Positions 44,900 through 57,600 are shown, counted from the first letter of the stretch. The stretch is DNA of 64,000 bases from Blattamonas nauphoetae (GCA_033064195.1 JARBJD010000006.1:712146-776145); one strand, 5' to 3'. Numbers and translations are program-made. The notes: generated by a model from the sequence alone, not told the origin.

Positions 44900-46195
44900 G
44901 AAGTCGTTAAACGTCCGTTTTAGTTAGCACTCAGAAATTATCACAGGATTATGGTTCGATCACACAATCTTTGTCAATAGAACAGTCTTGGAGATCAAAA
45001 CATCAAGAATCTCAATTAAGAAACATATACAATCTTAATTCGTGAAGGATTCACGGATTTCCGGAAATTGTCCTTTTTCGGTTGTGAACTATGATGTCGA
45101 AAATATTGACCCAAGTGGAAGCCTGTAGGTAATGAATGGAACCCTGTAGGGTGTTTTGGAACTCTGTAGGGTCTGACCGGAAACACTGTTCTCCACTCAT
45201 TTCGCTCCACAAAGCATGCTCGAGACCAACACAGGATTCACACTTCTTCGAAAGTGCCACTTTCCATCAAACACTGAATTTCTCTCTTTGATGACATTAT
45301 TCCTTTCATATTCTCATTTTTATGCATATCTTCATCATTTTTCAACTCCATATGTTTGTGAAAATCATTTTTGGTCGCGATACTTGATCAAGACCACAAC
45401 AACAAAAATGGAGATTGTCGACTTAAATGTACACAATTTAGACTATCTCTAGTTCGTTTAACATATATTAACCTTTTCTCTTTCTTTTCTCCTTTTGTTC
45501 AACACATTTGCGTGATACATCGTGAAAGATGCGTTTGATCAAAAGTTTGTGCGAAAACACGCAATTTCCTCCGAATCGATTTTCAAAAGAAATCATCGGT
45601 GGATGCAAGGCAAAGTGAAGTTTGTGATTCTCCATTATCCCCCCTCTCAGACAGGTTCTCTCGCACAAACTCGCTCGATTACAGTCGGTCGGAATGTTGA
45701 GGAATTTGTAACTCGTCATGTCAAACGTAAAACTGTAGAATTGCATTTTTCATCAAAAATGAAAAAAATGTCAAACCTCTGTCTGTCTCATGTGTCGACA
45801 TTCGATTATCTTTCAAAATTTCCATTCAAAATTCCATATCAAGATTTCTACATCATTGTTGAGCACATTCTTCAACTTTTTTCGTGATCGTGTGCTGAGA
45901 GAATGAGGAGAGTATTCGATTGGAAAAAAGAAGACAACAAAGGACGATACCGGAACAACTCAGAGAAGACATAGGGTGCTGGGCGCATTCAAGGGTCTCG
46001 TACAACCAGCTTGGGAAAAATGATGATCCAGTCGTGGAGGAAGAAAAGAGCGTATTTTCAAGGAATCAGAAAGCAGTGTACTATGCTTGATAAAAGAAGA
46101 CAGTAGAAGAGAAATATCATGAAATCAAACCTAAATTTTTGATAGAGAATCAGAGAAAACACATCGTTTGGAAATCCGAAGAGCAAACCCATCTG
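44900..46195. other. Sparse region with one weak ORF and a dispersed repeat
   Basis: At 45085-45172 lies an inverted relative of the CCTGTAGG repeat seen at 31434. A 121-codon + frame at 45522-45887 (MKDAFDQKFVRKH) has no homology I recognise and no supporting context. Nothing else is seen. Confidence 0.3.
45085..45172. repeat. Dispersed CCTGTAGG repeat, copy 2 (inverted)
   Basis: It carries ATGATGTCGAAAATATTGAC, then three [A/C]CTGTAGG units. The complement of copy 1 at 31434-31515 shows the same order: ATGATGTCAAAAATATTGAC followed by CCTACAGGG units. Confidence 0.45.
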
Positions 46196-46716
46196 CAGGC
46201 ATCTGAGTAGTCCCATCAAAATAGGTAAAACTGGGATCAATTGATGTCAGTGCCTAAATTTTGACTGAGATCAAATTTCAACTCTTTTCCTTTGAGATTT
46301 TCTCATTATCACTTCATTAATCATGTTCAATTCACTTCTTGTTTTCACATAATGCTCTTCAATATTTCAGACAGCTCTTATTTCCCAAAAACATGCACGA
46401 TCACAATCACCAACACTTCTTTTTTCGATGTATTCCCTTCATTGACTTTAGTCAGTGAGAAAAAACCATCAAAGAAGACATAATAACGCATTATCGACTT
46501 GTTTTTATAATTATTGTTGTATAACAAACTGAAACAGCAGCACCCAAAGTTTGCATTTTCATGATCTATGAAGTGACCATTTTCCTTTTTACTTTTTTTT
46601 CCATTCAAATATCATATATAAGAAGACTTTTTTGAAATGAAAGAAACGAAATGGTATTGTAGGTATTTAGTGGGATCAGATCCGACTGGGATCACTGGGA
46701 TCAAATCAGAAGCCTG
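46196..46716. mobile_element. 521-bp hAT-like MITE, copy 2
   Basis: It has exactly the same length and ends as the copy at 5107-5627, with about four visible substitutions. It is flanked by CCCATCTG on both sides (46188-46195 and 46717-46724), an 8-bp duplication different from that of copy 1. The independent duplication proves transposition and excludes a simple segmental duplication of the phosphatase gene end. Note that a gene-finder might call a short ORF inside both copies; it is element sequence. Confidence 0.93.
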
Positions 46717-46730
46717 CCCATCTGACTTTA

Positions 46731-47259
46731 CTCGACTCGATTCAAAATAGATTGTCCAAATTTCAAGAAGTCTGAGGGGAGCTTGTTGAACAGTGATACA
46801 TAGATTTGATGATGTTCAATTCGGTTCGCATATCCATTTTTGTCTCTCAAAGTTCCACCCACTTCGGTTTATCAACACGAGTGGAGACGACTTTCAACAG
46901 AATGAGAGATTTGCACTGATGTCTGGAAATAGTTTGTCTGCCGTTTGATTTCTTTGAAGTTGTACTTTCAAAGTTTGAGATGAAATCAGTGTCCGAATCG
47001 TACAGATTTCAGAAATTTACATTGTTGGTTGACAAAATTATTAAGACGGCAAACCAAATACTTCCGGACATCAGTGCAAATCTCTCATTCTGTTGAAAGT
47101 CGTCTCCACTCGTGTTGATAAACCGAAGTGGGTGGAACTTTGAGAGACAAAAATGGATATGCGAACCGAATTGAACATCATCAAATCTATGTATCACTGT
47201 TCAACAAGCTCCCCTCAGACTTCTTGAAATTTGGACAATCTATTTTGAATCGAGTCTAG
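46731..47259. mobile_element. Near-palindromic TA-flanked foldback element (529 bp)
   Basis: Two arms of about 214 nt (46731-46944 and 47046-47259) are complementary with few mismatches, separated by about 101 nt. Ends are CTCGACTCGATTC and, on the complement, CTAGACTCGATTC; each is flanked by TA (46729-46730 and 47260-47261). Immediately after it comes ATAGTGGCGTCAATAAG, the same start as MITE B, so another related end is attached. No coding content. Confidence 0.85.
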
Positions 47260-47261
47260 TA

Positions 47262-47695
47262 ATAGTGGCGTCAATAAGTCACGAAAATCAATAAGTCACG
47301 ATCTTCAAGGTGGACAATACTATCGTTCTTGTGATGATTTTCCTGAAGTGGTTAAGCTATTTGACACTATTGGACTTGAGAGAGAATTGAAGAAAGTGTG
47401 GGAATCCAATTCAGATCAATTTCGTCCAATCCGTATACCTTGATACCAGTGGTAAAACGAAAGAATATTAGACTGGATTTGCGAAAATCTGGCTCAGAAC
47501 TTTGAATTACCTCTCTCATCTTTGATCTAGTTAATGACCAGAAAATGGGGATGATCAACAGTCGAACAGTGTTGAAATCGATGATAACACACTTTAGATC
47601 ATTTTAAATAACCTCCCGCTGAGTTTTCTCAAAAATAATCTGGCCATCAAACTAATGGTCCACGGAGTGGGATGAAATTGCGAGCCCAACACGAA
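47262..47695. other. Non-coding stretch with a lone MITE-like terminus
   Basis: TA followed by GTGGCGTCAATAAGTC at 47263-47280 looks like one end of a TA-flanked MITE with no partner found. The rest shows no gene. Confidence 0.35.
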
Positions 47696-48926
47696 CACAC
47701 AAAACAAACATTCTATCAGCTTCGATTGACTTCCCAGACATTGTTAGCCCCTCTCCCTGCTTTCATACTCCTGGTGAACCTCTTCACTAATGCTCTCGAC
47801 TCCAACATACATTTGGGAATGAATCGTTGATGAGGAGGATCCAACTCCCTCGAATCCTCCTCCACCAGGTTCGCCCAGCACCTCGCCTTCCGCTTCCTCG
47901 CTGTTGTCCTCCACATTTCTCGCCGTCACTCCGTCCTGTTCACCTGTCATCAATTCATATTTCGCCATATCCACTTCACGACCACGTCACAAGCAGGTGT
48001 TCCATCAATCTGGTTATGTCAATAACAAAACGCGTACCGACACTCACCACAACAGTCTCCAACCTTCCAGACTGTTCCGTCAACGGTCTCATCAAATACC
48101 AAATTTGAATTCATCCCTCCTCTCACGATCAAGCCGTTATCACTCTATCCGAGTTTGTGGTCGAATGTGAGCCTAACTCCATCTTCATTCTGGGCGAAGG
48201 AATCTTCAAGTTGGCGTTTAAGCACGCGAATGCTGCTTACCAACAGTTCGTGTTCCTTCTCATGTATGTCCTGCGAAGAAAGGACGAGTGTTCACGGCAC
48301 ACATTCAATTGACGTTGTCACCTTCTTTGGACCTCTCACAGGCCTCTCATCGTGGTTCAGCGTGCCAGAACTGACAAAGGAGATTCGAGTGACTTCGACT
48401 TCAACAAGCCGTTCGCACTAGTTGTTGACTACAACTACAACACTCAATGCCAGTTTCTCAACCTAACAGCCGAATCAACATGCCGAATCGGTGGGGCCGT
48501 TTAAGCGTCATGTGGGGCAGTGAAGATCGCAGTATCTCTCATCAAAATCTACAGAGTGCAGGATGCCAACAATCGCTTTGCATATTCCATTTTTGAGAAA
48601 TACACCACACCGTCGTGCGGCGGTGGAGTCTAGATCCGAAACAATGACATAACTCTGCGAATCACAACAAAACCGGATGCGCAGCCACTCTGGCGACCTG
48701 TGTCGTTCACTGATGAATCACTATCACTCCAGTCATATTCATAGCCGAATAAACAAGGAAGCTGGTGGTTTGTCCCATCTCCATGGATGTGTGTCGACAA
48801 CAGCCACGAGGAGAAGCAGATAAATGACGTATATCGTTTGATCCCGGCAAAATTGCCCAGCGCCAACAAACGGAGGAGATTGAGGCTCTCAAAGAACAAC
48901 TTGAGTCCACGAAGAATGAACACGAG
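47696..48926 (+). repeat. 1231-bp tandem duplication, unit 1, containing pseudogene sequence
   Basis: Unit 1 and unit 2 (48927-50158) appear identical except for one extra A in unit 2 (GAAGAAAGGAC versus GAAGAAAAGGAC near 48271 and 49502). The unit holds coding traces in one direction: LSEFVVECEPNSIFILGEGI, DFDFNKPFALVVDYNYNTQC and a coiled-coil end RQQTEEIEALKEQLESTKNE. In-frame stops at 48106-48108 (TGA), 48502-48504 (TAA) and 48631-48633 (TAG), plus frame changes, show it was already dead before it was duplicated. Confidence 0.9.
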
Positions 48927-50158
48927 CACACAAAACAAACATTCTATCAGCTTCGATTGACTTCCCAGACATTGTTAGCCCCTCTCCCTGCTTTCATACT
49001 CCTGGTGAACCTCTTCACTAATGCTCTCGACTCCAACATACATTTGGGAATGAATCGTTGATGAGGAGGATCCAACTCCCTCGAATCCTCCTCCACCAGG
49101 TTCGCCCAGCACCTCGCCTTCCGCTTCCTCGCTGTTGTCCTCCACATTTCTCGCCGTCACTCCGTCCTGTTCACCTGTCATCAATTCATATTTCGCCATA
49201 TCCACTTCACGACCACGTCACAAGCAGGTGTTCCATCAATCTGGTTATGTCAATAACAAAACGCGTACCGACACTCACCACAACAGTCTCCAACCTTCCA
49301 GACTGTTCCGTCAACGGTCTCATCAAATACCAAATTTGAATTCATCCCTCCTCTCACGATCAAGCCGTTATCACTCTATCCGAGTTTGTGGTCGAATGTG
49401 AGCCTAACTCCATCTTCATTCTGGGCGAAGGAATCTTCAAGTTGGCGTTTAAGCACGCGAATGCTGCTTACCAACAGTTCGTGTTCCTTCTCATGTATGT
49501 CCTGCGAAGAAAAGGACGAGTGTTCACGGCACACATTCAATTGACGTTGTCACCTTCTTTGGACCTCTCACAGGCCTCTCATCGTGGTTCAGCGTGCCAG
49601 AACTGACAAAGGAGATTCGAGTGACTTCGACTTCAACAAGCCGTTCGCACTAGTTGTTGACTACAACTACAACACTCAATGCCAGTTTCTCAACCTAACA
49701 GCCGAATCAACATGCCGAATCGGTGGGGCCGTTTAAGCGTCATGTGGGGCAGTGAAGATCGCAGTATCTCTCATCAAAATCTACAGAGTGCAGGATGCCA
49801 ACAATCGCTTTGCATATTCCATTTTTGAGAAATACACCACACCGTCGTGCGGCGGTGGAGTCTAGATCCGAAACAATGACATAACTCTGCGAATCACAAC
49901 AAAACCGGATGCGCAGCCACTCTGGCGACCTGTGTCGTTCACTGATGAATCACTATCACTCCAGTCATATTCATAGCCGAATAAACAAGGAAGCTGGTGG
50001 TTTGTCCCATCTCCATGGATGTGTGTCGACAACAGCCACGAGGAGAAGCAGATAAATGACGTATATCGTTTGATCCCGGCAAAATTGCCCAGCGCCAACA
50101 AACGGAGGAGATTGAGGCTCTCAAAGAACAACTTGAGTCCACGAAGAATGAACACGAG
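48927..50158 (+). repeat. 1232-bp tandem duplication, unit 2
   Basis: Head-to-tail with unit 1. The junction CACGAG|CACACAAAAC has no element ends. Beyond the unit the coiled-coil trace continues (IQLKIAD, then VELEGELKIK in another frame) to about 50300, so unit 2 is the one still attached to the original 3' flank. Confidence 0.9.
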
Positions 50159-52687
50159 AAGATTCAGCTCAAAATTGCGGATTGTTGAGTTGGAGGGAGA
50201 GCTGAAGATCAAACGGAACTCGCAGTCTGATAAGCTCCAAACGAAAAAGCGAGAAGACGAGACACTCGCTCGCCGAAAGAGATGGTGCAATTCGAGAGAG
50301 CAGGTGAGTGCATCGAGGCAGGAGTTGTACTTAGCTCAACAAGTTAGGGGCACAGGAAGAGAGGGAGGGGACGCTAGACCGGCACTCAAACAAAAGCGGG
50401 CAAGCTCTCATCCTTGTCTCCCGCCTCTCTAGCAAATACATCGGGTGAAGAGCATCGTATAGTGTGACTGGACTTCTGCTGTAAGTGGAGAAGGTGCGAG
50501 TGTCGCATCATTCTCTTCTTCCACGTGGAGATTCCCCAGGATGAAGATGACAGCGCATTGCAATAACGAGTTGAACAGCCTGAGTCACTCATTGGTGACA
50601 TGGCACCGAACAACGAGACGGACAAAGTTACTTCAGTCAGAACGGATGATTGATCGATCCGAGTGTTCAACATGATCGTCAGCCTCACCCAACTCCCCAT
50701 CACCACCCCGCAATACATGATTAAAAAGGAGACCCGTCAATCAACAGCTATCTGCTGCCAGCCCACGTTTTGTGTCGTGTCTGTCGCTTCACATTCCGTC
50801 CTCGTCCGCCCACCACGTAGAGCTGATGCAGATACTGACTGAAGCCTTCATGCTCTCGCCGAAGCAGGCTAAGGAGAAGAGGACGGACCCGTCCAAACTA
50901 CCTCCAAGCGAGGCACGCAAACTCTTCACAACAACTGCCCATCTCAAGCAGGATCCGCCGTCGAGGGAGGAGGAGAATCATCATGTCACACCGAAACCAA
51001 TCACAGACAGAAGTGGGTTCGTCCATGTCTCGTCGTTTCCAGGACTGTTTGGACAGTCGAGTTTAATCGTGGAGTATACAGATTTGATCTCGGCTGTTCT
51101 TCCTGTCCAGGCCACTCCGTGGATTCAGTCCGATCCGCACTCTCCGCTCACAAGAATCGACATCTCCAGCACTCCGCCCACCCCTCACTAGCAGAAAGGC
51201 AGTTACAAACTCAACCTTTCAGCGCCCTCAAGGATCGACAGCGAACTCACCTCAACCTAACAACACATGTCGAAGCAGCGGTGGAAGACACACTCGTAGA
51301 CCTATCGGACAATACTTCCGCTCACCCTGTCTCGACCCACTCCCTCACATCACGCCAGATGCAACCAGAGTCAGCAGTCTGACTTGCTCTCCACATCAGC
51401 AGGGCACCCCCCTCGCTTCATGCTTCCACTCTCTTCCTCATTCCATCCTCCCTCCTCCCAAATCGGTTGTCACGGCCTGATCTGGTTTCTTTCTTCAAAA
51501 CTGAATCTGCTCGCTCGAGTCCACTCACAATTTCATCATGAAATCACGACATGCCAAACTCATTCAAAAGGCCGAAGTCAAGGATGGTTCTGTCAAAGGT
51601 GATACGGTCATTTACACGGATCTGGGGAACCTCATATGGACAATCTGCAACATCCTCTCCGTCCCCTCTCAACTTGTCACGCTTGTGGATTGCCACTTTT
51701 CCACTCAACTCCACTCAACCTGTTAGACTCTCGCTCAGCAAACATCGCTGGAGGAAAAGAACTGATATCTTCCCTCAGACTCACCGATGACAATTGAGTA
51801 TCAGCAATCTTTATTGTAATCTGGTCATCTGCATCTCGCACAGACACCGTCACAATGTTCCTGATGAATTCTGTTCTCCCCAGTTCCTCAACCTGATATG
51901 TTGCAACTAAGCGTCGGTCATTGTCAGTCTGTCTAATTTCACAACTCAAGCTCACTCGAAGAGGCTGAAAACGAAACTTTTGTGGTTTTGAGTCCACTCT
52001 TCAGGAGGAAACTGAGTCTTCATCTATCTCGCCCGACAAAGACTTCGGCGTGCCGATCGCGGAATGCTCCTTCTTCGGCACTCTGCCCAACTACGACGAG
52101 ATCCGCCCGCCCGACCTGTTCCGCTTCACAGGTCGTTCATCCCCGATTGGCAGGCCAGTTTCACTCCTCTACTTCGGCAACGCGTTCACTGCGGGCGACA
52201 TATATGTAAGGATGGGGTCATTCGACCACCCTTCGTGCGGACTGACCCTTCTCCCCTGCAACACTCTCGCGTTCGGCTTGGACATACTCCTCGAACTGAA
52301 CGTGTTGTCCGCAATCGAGATCGTTCCAGAGCCAATGACATCAACAAAGATAACTCCACCAAAAGCAGACGATCCGCACACAGACAATCTGCAACCCGAA
52401 ATCACAACTGAGATTGACACGGTTCCCGACACCATCGACCCAGCAGCGCTGCTTGAGAACCCAGTGAAATTGCTTCCCAGAATCGATTAAGACTGACCTT
52501 CTGTTAAGTCGTGGTGGGCAGATCGAAATGTCTAAATTATTGTTCGACATTGTCGAATCAAATCCAGAAACGAACAAAATGAGAGTCGGCAGTTGATCAG
52601 AAGAACCAGACATCACTGACTCCTCCATTCTCTCAACTTGGCCACTCAACAGTCGTTCATTTTGCCTCAGAAACGGATCAATCACAG
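50159..52687 (+). pseudogene. Pseudogene debris
   Basis: Short coding-like pieces occur without starts: a coiled-coil tail to about 50300; 50772-51191 (SPKQAKEKRTDPSKLPPSEA); and 52050-52490 (IRPPDLFRFTGRSSPIGRP..FGNAFTAGDIYVRMG). None is recognisable and the frames do not connect. The 52050-52490 piece has beta-strand character like the surface-protein repeats nearby. Confidence 0.35.
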
Positions 52688-53020
52688 ACATCATGACAGG
52701 AAAGAGTGGAAAAGGCACCATGAACTGCAAATGGACGTCGTATTTCTGTGCGATGCTCGGGTTTGGAATCACCCATCTGATAAAGAGATTCCTGTCTGGG
52801 AGCAATTCTCGCAGTCGATTGTGGAGATTGTTCCAAGCACGACAGCATCGGCGCTCTTCACAATAAAAAAATAAGAAGCTATAAGTGTCTGGACTCGATC
52901 TTCGTGCAATTGGGAAATGAGGATTGTTTGATTTGGAAGTGGGTGGAGATTCTCTGTTGTTTTGTGAAGTCAGCTGATCTCAGCGTAACAGCCAACAACG
53001 ACACCCGCTCCCTCCCCCTC
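52688..53020 (+). pseudogene. Internally deleted copy of the downstream beta-helix gene
   Basis: ATGACAGGAAAGAGTGGAA and the following CTGCAAATGGACGTCGT, CTGTGCGATGCTCGGGT, ATCACCCATCTGA, CCAAGCACGAC and CTCTTCACAATAAAA all recur in order at 55138-55430. The trailing GTCAGCTGATCTCAGCG and AACGACACCC match 56470-56510. Hundreds of bases between these blocks are missing, so this is a deletion derivative of the same gene. Confidence 0.7.
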
Positions 53021-53161
53021 CCAAACCCCGAGTGATCGTCTCATCCATCTTCATCCCCCAACCGGATCCCCACTTCATCTTCACCAGTGAGTACACGCTC
53101 CCTTCAATACAGAGTCAGAACAGGAAGAGGCGATTGAGGTGCACAGTATGTTGATTCATGT

Positions 53162-54500
53162 TTGGATTTACCCGTTCAACGTGATGATCTGCATGTCTCA
53201 GCGATGGACGAGGAGAAGAAGGATCTGTCGAAAATGACGGACATGGAACACTGCAGCATCGACAGCGCCATCAAAGACGACATTGACCTCCTCACGCCTC
53301 TCCTCCGCCGAAATCGAGCAGCTGCGGCTGATGTCGACCATCACTGCGCAGGCAGACGAGCATCGAGATTTTGTGGCCGACAACTCCGATTCCTTCAGCG
53401 GCCTCTTCACAGGCGGAGAGCCTGAGCACGACGTGTTCACCCTCTCGTCGATGGTCGCCTCTGTCAGCCAGGACAGCACTGTCTGTGTGTTTGACCTGAC
53501 CACGTTCACTGTGCTCTTCATCATCCCACCGCGCTACCCGCTCCGCCCCTCCGTTCACTTCTCCATCATATCTCTCGAGTGGAACGCTCTCGCCCATGTT
53601 TTAGTTGACTCGCATTCCACCGTCCCCGACTCGCCTCTTCCTATCCCGCCCACCGATTTTGGGGCCCACTGATGGCGTGTCCGTCTCTCGTCCCTTCCGA
53701 GCCGCCAGCTGACATCAGCTCGCAGCTGTTCATCGACGTGCCAACTCTACTTCCACAGACTTCGTCCAGCCATCGTCCTGTGTTGGTCGATGAGACTCTT
53801 CCCCCTTTCGACGATGCGTTCTTCTTTGGGTCTGACTTGTCTCATCTTTTCTGAATCATTGCTCGACGTACACCCCACCAGCAATCACCATCCGCTCTGT
53901 CTACTCGTCCCAACAACCTCCTTTCCTTTCACAGCGGAGTCGGAGATTGCGCTCGGCGACAACCCGAACTTGGCGAATCTGATTTCGCAGAAAAATGAAA
54001 TATTCCCAATCACGCACGAAGACCTGCCGATTGTGGATCATATTCTGTTGTGAACCCTGTCGCACGCAGCACGTTCACTGTGTCCCATGCTCTCAACTTT
54101 GCGTTGTCTCACCATGACCCTTCGGAAGTGTGTGAACAGAATCTCCAAAATGAAGGAGATGGAGCTGAGAGGAGGCCGACGAGGACGAGGAGGCAGCCGG
54201 GATAATGTCGCTGGATCCGCTGACAGATGGGATCAGTGTCTTCCTTCCGTGCGTTGAGGACATGGCGAAGATGATCAAGCGTCTCCTCCACCTCTCCCTC
54301 GACACGTGCATCGTCTTCTCGTACAATTTCGAACAGTCAGCTCCTTCGGTCGAAGTATCCAATGACCGCGTTCTGCAAATCGACACAACAACTCACAGCC
54401 GGCCTGCACAATGGCACGAGATGTTTGCAGATGGTGATGAAGCAAAGACAACAATTACCGAGATCGGAGAAGGCGTGAACATCGAGAAGACCTAAGTTGA
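53162..54500 (+). pseudogene. Unassigned coding debris
   Basis: Frames at 53283-53672 (SSAEIEQLRLMSTITAQADE, then FTGGEPEHDVFTLSSMVASV) and 54205-54495 (CVEDMAKMIKRLLHLSLDTC) look protein-like but are short, out of phase with each other and lack starts. No family recognised. Confidence 0.3.
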
Positions 54501-54638
54501 GATGACGGGGAGTCCTGCCTCGCACAGTATGGAATTGTGAAGAGTGATCAACCGAGAACAGAACACATCACTCACTGCAGAAGACCAACTCTTGTCAGAG
54601 ACCGATCACACAAATGAGAGATCACCAAATGATGACGT

Positions 54639-57600
54639 TTGTGGGCGAGGAAGAAAGGCAGAAATGGAAAACAAGGATGTTCTGAAGAAGTCACAGCACG
54701 AAATGGTGGAGTGGCGTGGATTGAGCTTGCTGGGGCGAACTGGATTCTTGTGAAGCACGAGAAGACATCAAAATTGGCCGCGTCGTTCACAAACTGTGTG
54801 GCAGTTGGAGGCAGTTCTGATACTTCATCCGACAGGAAAGGGAGGGGCACTGTTTGTGACTGGAACCTCGACTCACGCGACTCCCATCAGCCTCAACGAC
54901 CAGCCGCTTTACCACGCTCACTTCGAAGACAATCTGGCGGAGTCAGGAAATGACCTGTTCATCACGTCGGAACTGTTTGGATCAGTGCCGACTTCGAGTC
55001 TGGTGTCGTTTGGAGGCGGATCGTTCAGCTACGACCACCATGTGGCGATTGAAGGACGCTCGCCAGAGGACTCGGCGAAGATTGGTCTTCTGATCCCAAC
55101 GCCGATTGTGTCGGTGAACGGGTCAGTGTCTGAGCTGATGACGGGAAAGAGTGGAAGACGTTCCGACCTGCAAATGGACGTCGTCCTTCTGTGCGACGCT
55201 CGGGTATGGGATCACCCATCTGACGAAGAAATATTCGACTGGTGGTCAATTTTCCCGCAATCGATCCAGTTTGTTCACAACTTGACGTTCAATGAGACAG
55301 AAGTGGTTGTGAAGGATCAGGATGTGTCTGTGGTCGGAACGAAAGCGAAAACGCCCGCCGAAGCGACAGTTGCTCGATCGGAAATCGTGATTGTGCCGAG
55401 CACGACCGCGTCGTCACTCTTCACAATCAAAGAAAGTGCGAAGCTGTCTGTTTCTGGACTGGACCTCTGGCCGATTGCGAAGTGTGGGCTGTTCTGTGTG
55501 GAGTCGGGTGGGGAGAGTCTGAAGCTGTTTGATGTCGGGATTGTATGCTCGTTGGAGGAAGAATACTCGGAACCGCTGACGAAATCTGATGGAAGGCCGA
55601 TTGAGTTGTGCACATTCAACACAACGACGAGTGGAACAGCGCGGCTGGCGAATGCACTGATCCAGCTGGTGCATCCGTCTGGTGGTGCTGTTCCGTTGGC
55701 TGACTTCACGCTCTCCTCTGTCTCCTTCTCCGACTTCGAAACGACATCAGACCCGCTGGTCGTTGCCGACACAGATGGAAAGATTTCAGTTGTGGGAACG
55801 ACGTTCACGAGATGCTCGTGCTCGTCAGAGATCAAAGGAACGCTAGTTCGAGTGAAGACATCAGGGCTGGACACTTCGATCACTCGAAATATTTGGAGTG
55901 AGAGTTTCTCCGAAGACACAGAAGCAGGGTGGTTATATAGAGTGGATCGGTCTCTTGATTCGTCGGACGAACTGTCCGAGCTGTCCCTTCTTCTGTTTCT
56001 GGGTGTCGTCCCTTCAGGAACAGTTTTTGTGAGTGATTCTGTTCACTCCAGCCCGCACGTGAACTGTGGGTCGTCGAGTGTGAGCTGCTCGAGTTTAGAG
56101 TCTGGTGTTGCGTCGTCGTTGAAGTTTTCGATCTCCAGAATGAGTGTCTCTTGTGCGTGTGAAATGTCATCGCCGTTCACCGTATCGTCATCGTTCACGA
56201 TTGAATCGCAATTCAAAATCGACGCTTCATCTGCCGTTCTGTTGCTGTCGTCGCTTCAAATCGGAATTGATTGCACTTGCTCGTCTTCTGGCGTGTTTGT
56301 GGCGTCGAAGGGCACGCTGCATCTCTCGTCATCGAGAATCCGAAATGTGGAATTCACGCACGAAAGCGAGGGATCAGCCATCGTCCTCCACACAAGTGCC
56401 GGATTCTCAACAGACTCAGCCGACATCCTCAGTGGAATCTGGTCGAATGGGACAGGCTCGCACCTTTTTGTGAACTCAGCAGATCTCAGCCAGACAGCCG
56501 TCAACGACACACTTCTTCCTTTCAATTCGACGCTTTCTCTTCCAACGAACTCGCTGCTGTCTGAAATTGAGAAGAAACGGTTCTTCGGAAGAGAAGGATT
56601 GGAGGAGTGGTGTCTTTTGTATTTGTGGCATGCGCACACAAGTGGATCAGTTCACATCAACACAGCTGGGGAAGACCATTGGAATTGTGGAAGAGTGCAG
56701 CTGCCGTGCTGCTCGATTGTGGAATCTCAGGGAAAGCTGAAGGGCGAGCAGAATGGACTCTGACTCAGTCGACTGGAGCCTGTCTTTGGATTGAAGGAGA
56801 TGGACAACTGTCGATTGGGAAATCGAGCACGTCTGAACTGGTTCTGTCTGGGATCTCAATGAAGATTGGGCCGATGGCGGAAGGTTGATCTGGCGTTGTG
56901 ACGTTGATTGAGGGTGGATGGATGACATTGCCGATGTGTACGATTGGAGATGGGTTGACTGAAATTGGGATTTCGGTTGGTCGAGTGTGTGGAGGAGTCT
57001 GACGATTCATGGGACAAAATGAATCTTGTTTCATCAACCACTCCCTCTTCTCGACGGAGTCTGGGTCGCTGATTGTGGAAGGATCGTGCGCAATCACTCA
57101 TCCTGTCTCAGTGCGCTCGGCGCCACTTTTGTCGATCTCTGGTGGATCCGTGAGCCTGTACTCGACGACAATCCCGTCAATTGCACTATCATTGTTGAAT
57201 AGTTTGATTTCAGTCTCTAAAAGCGGATCGGTGAGTGTGTGCGACGTTGACTTTGACTCGATCGAGAATTCTGGTTCAGGAGCGGTGATTCACTTTTGTT
57301 CGTCTGGATCAGTTTGTCTGTCCAGAGTGACTCTGAATGGAAGCAAGTGTGTGTCGTCTGGAAGGGTCGGAGTCTGTTCATTTCTCGGTCGGATGGGTTC
57401 ACGTCGACGAACCTTCAGTTGAAAGACGTGTCTGTGACAAACCCCAGTTCGTGTGGGACGCACGAGATCTTGATTGAAGGGACGTCGCTGGAGTCAGCAG
57501 CTTGTGATGATTGTGGAGAACTGGTTCGAAAACGTGGAAAACACGTCTCTGAGTCATCCGATTGCGTATCTGTTATTTGGACACTCGACAGGCGCTGTTC

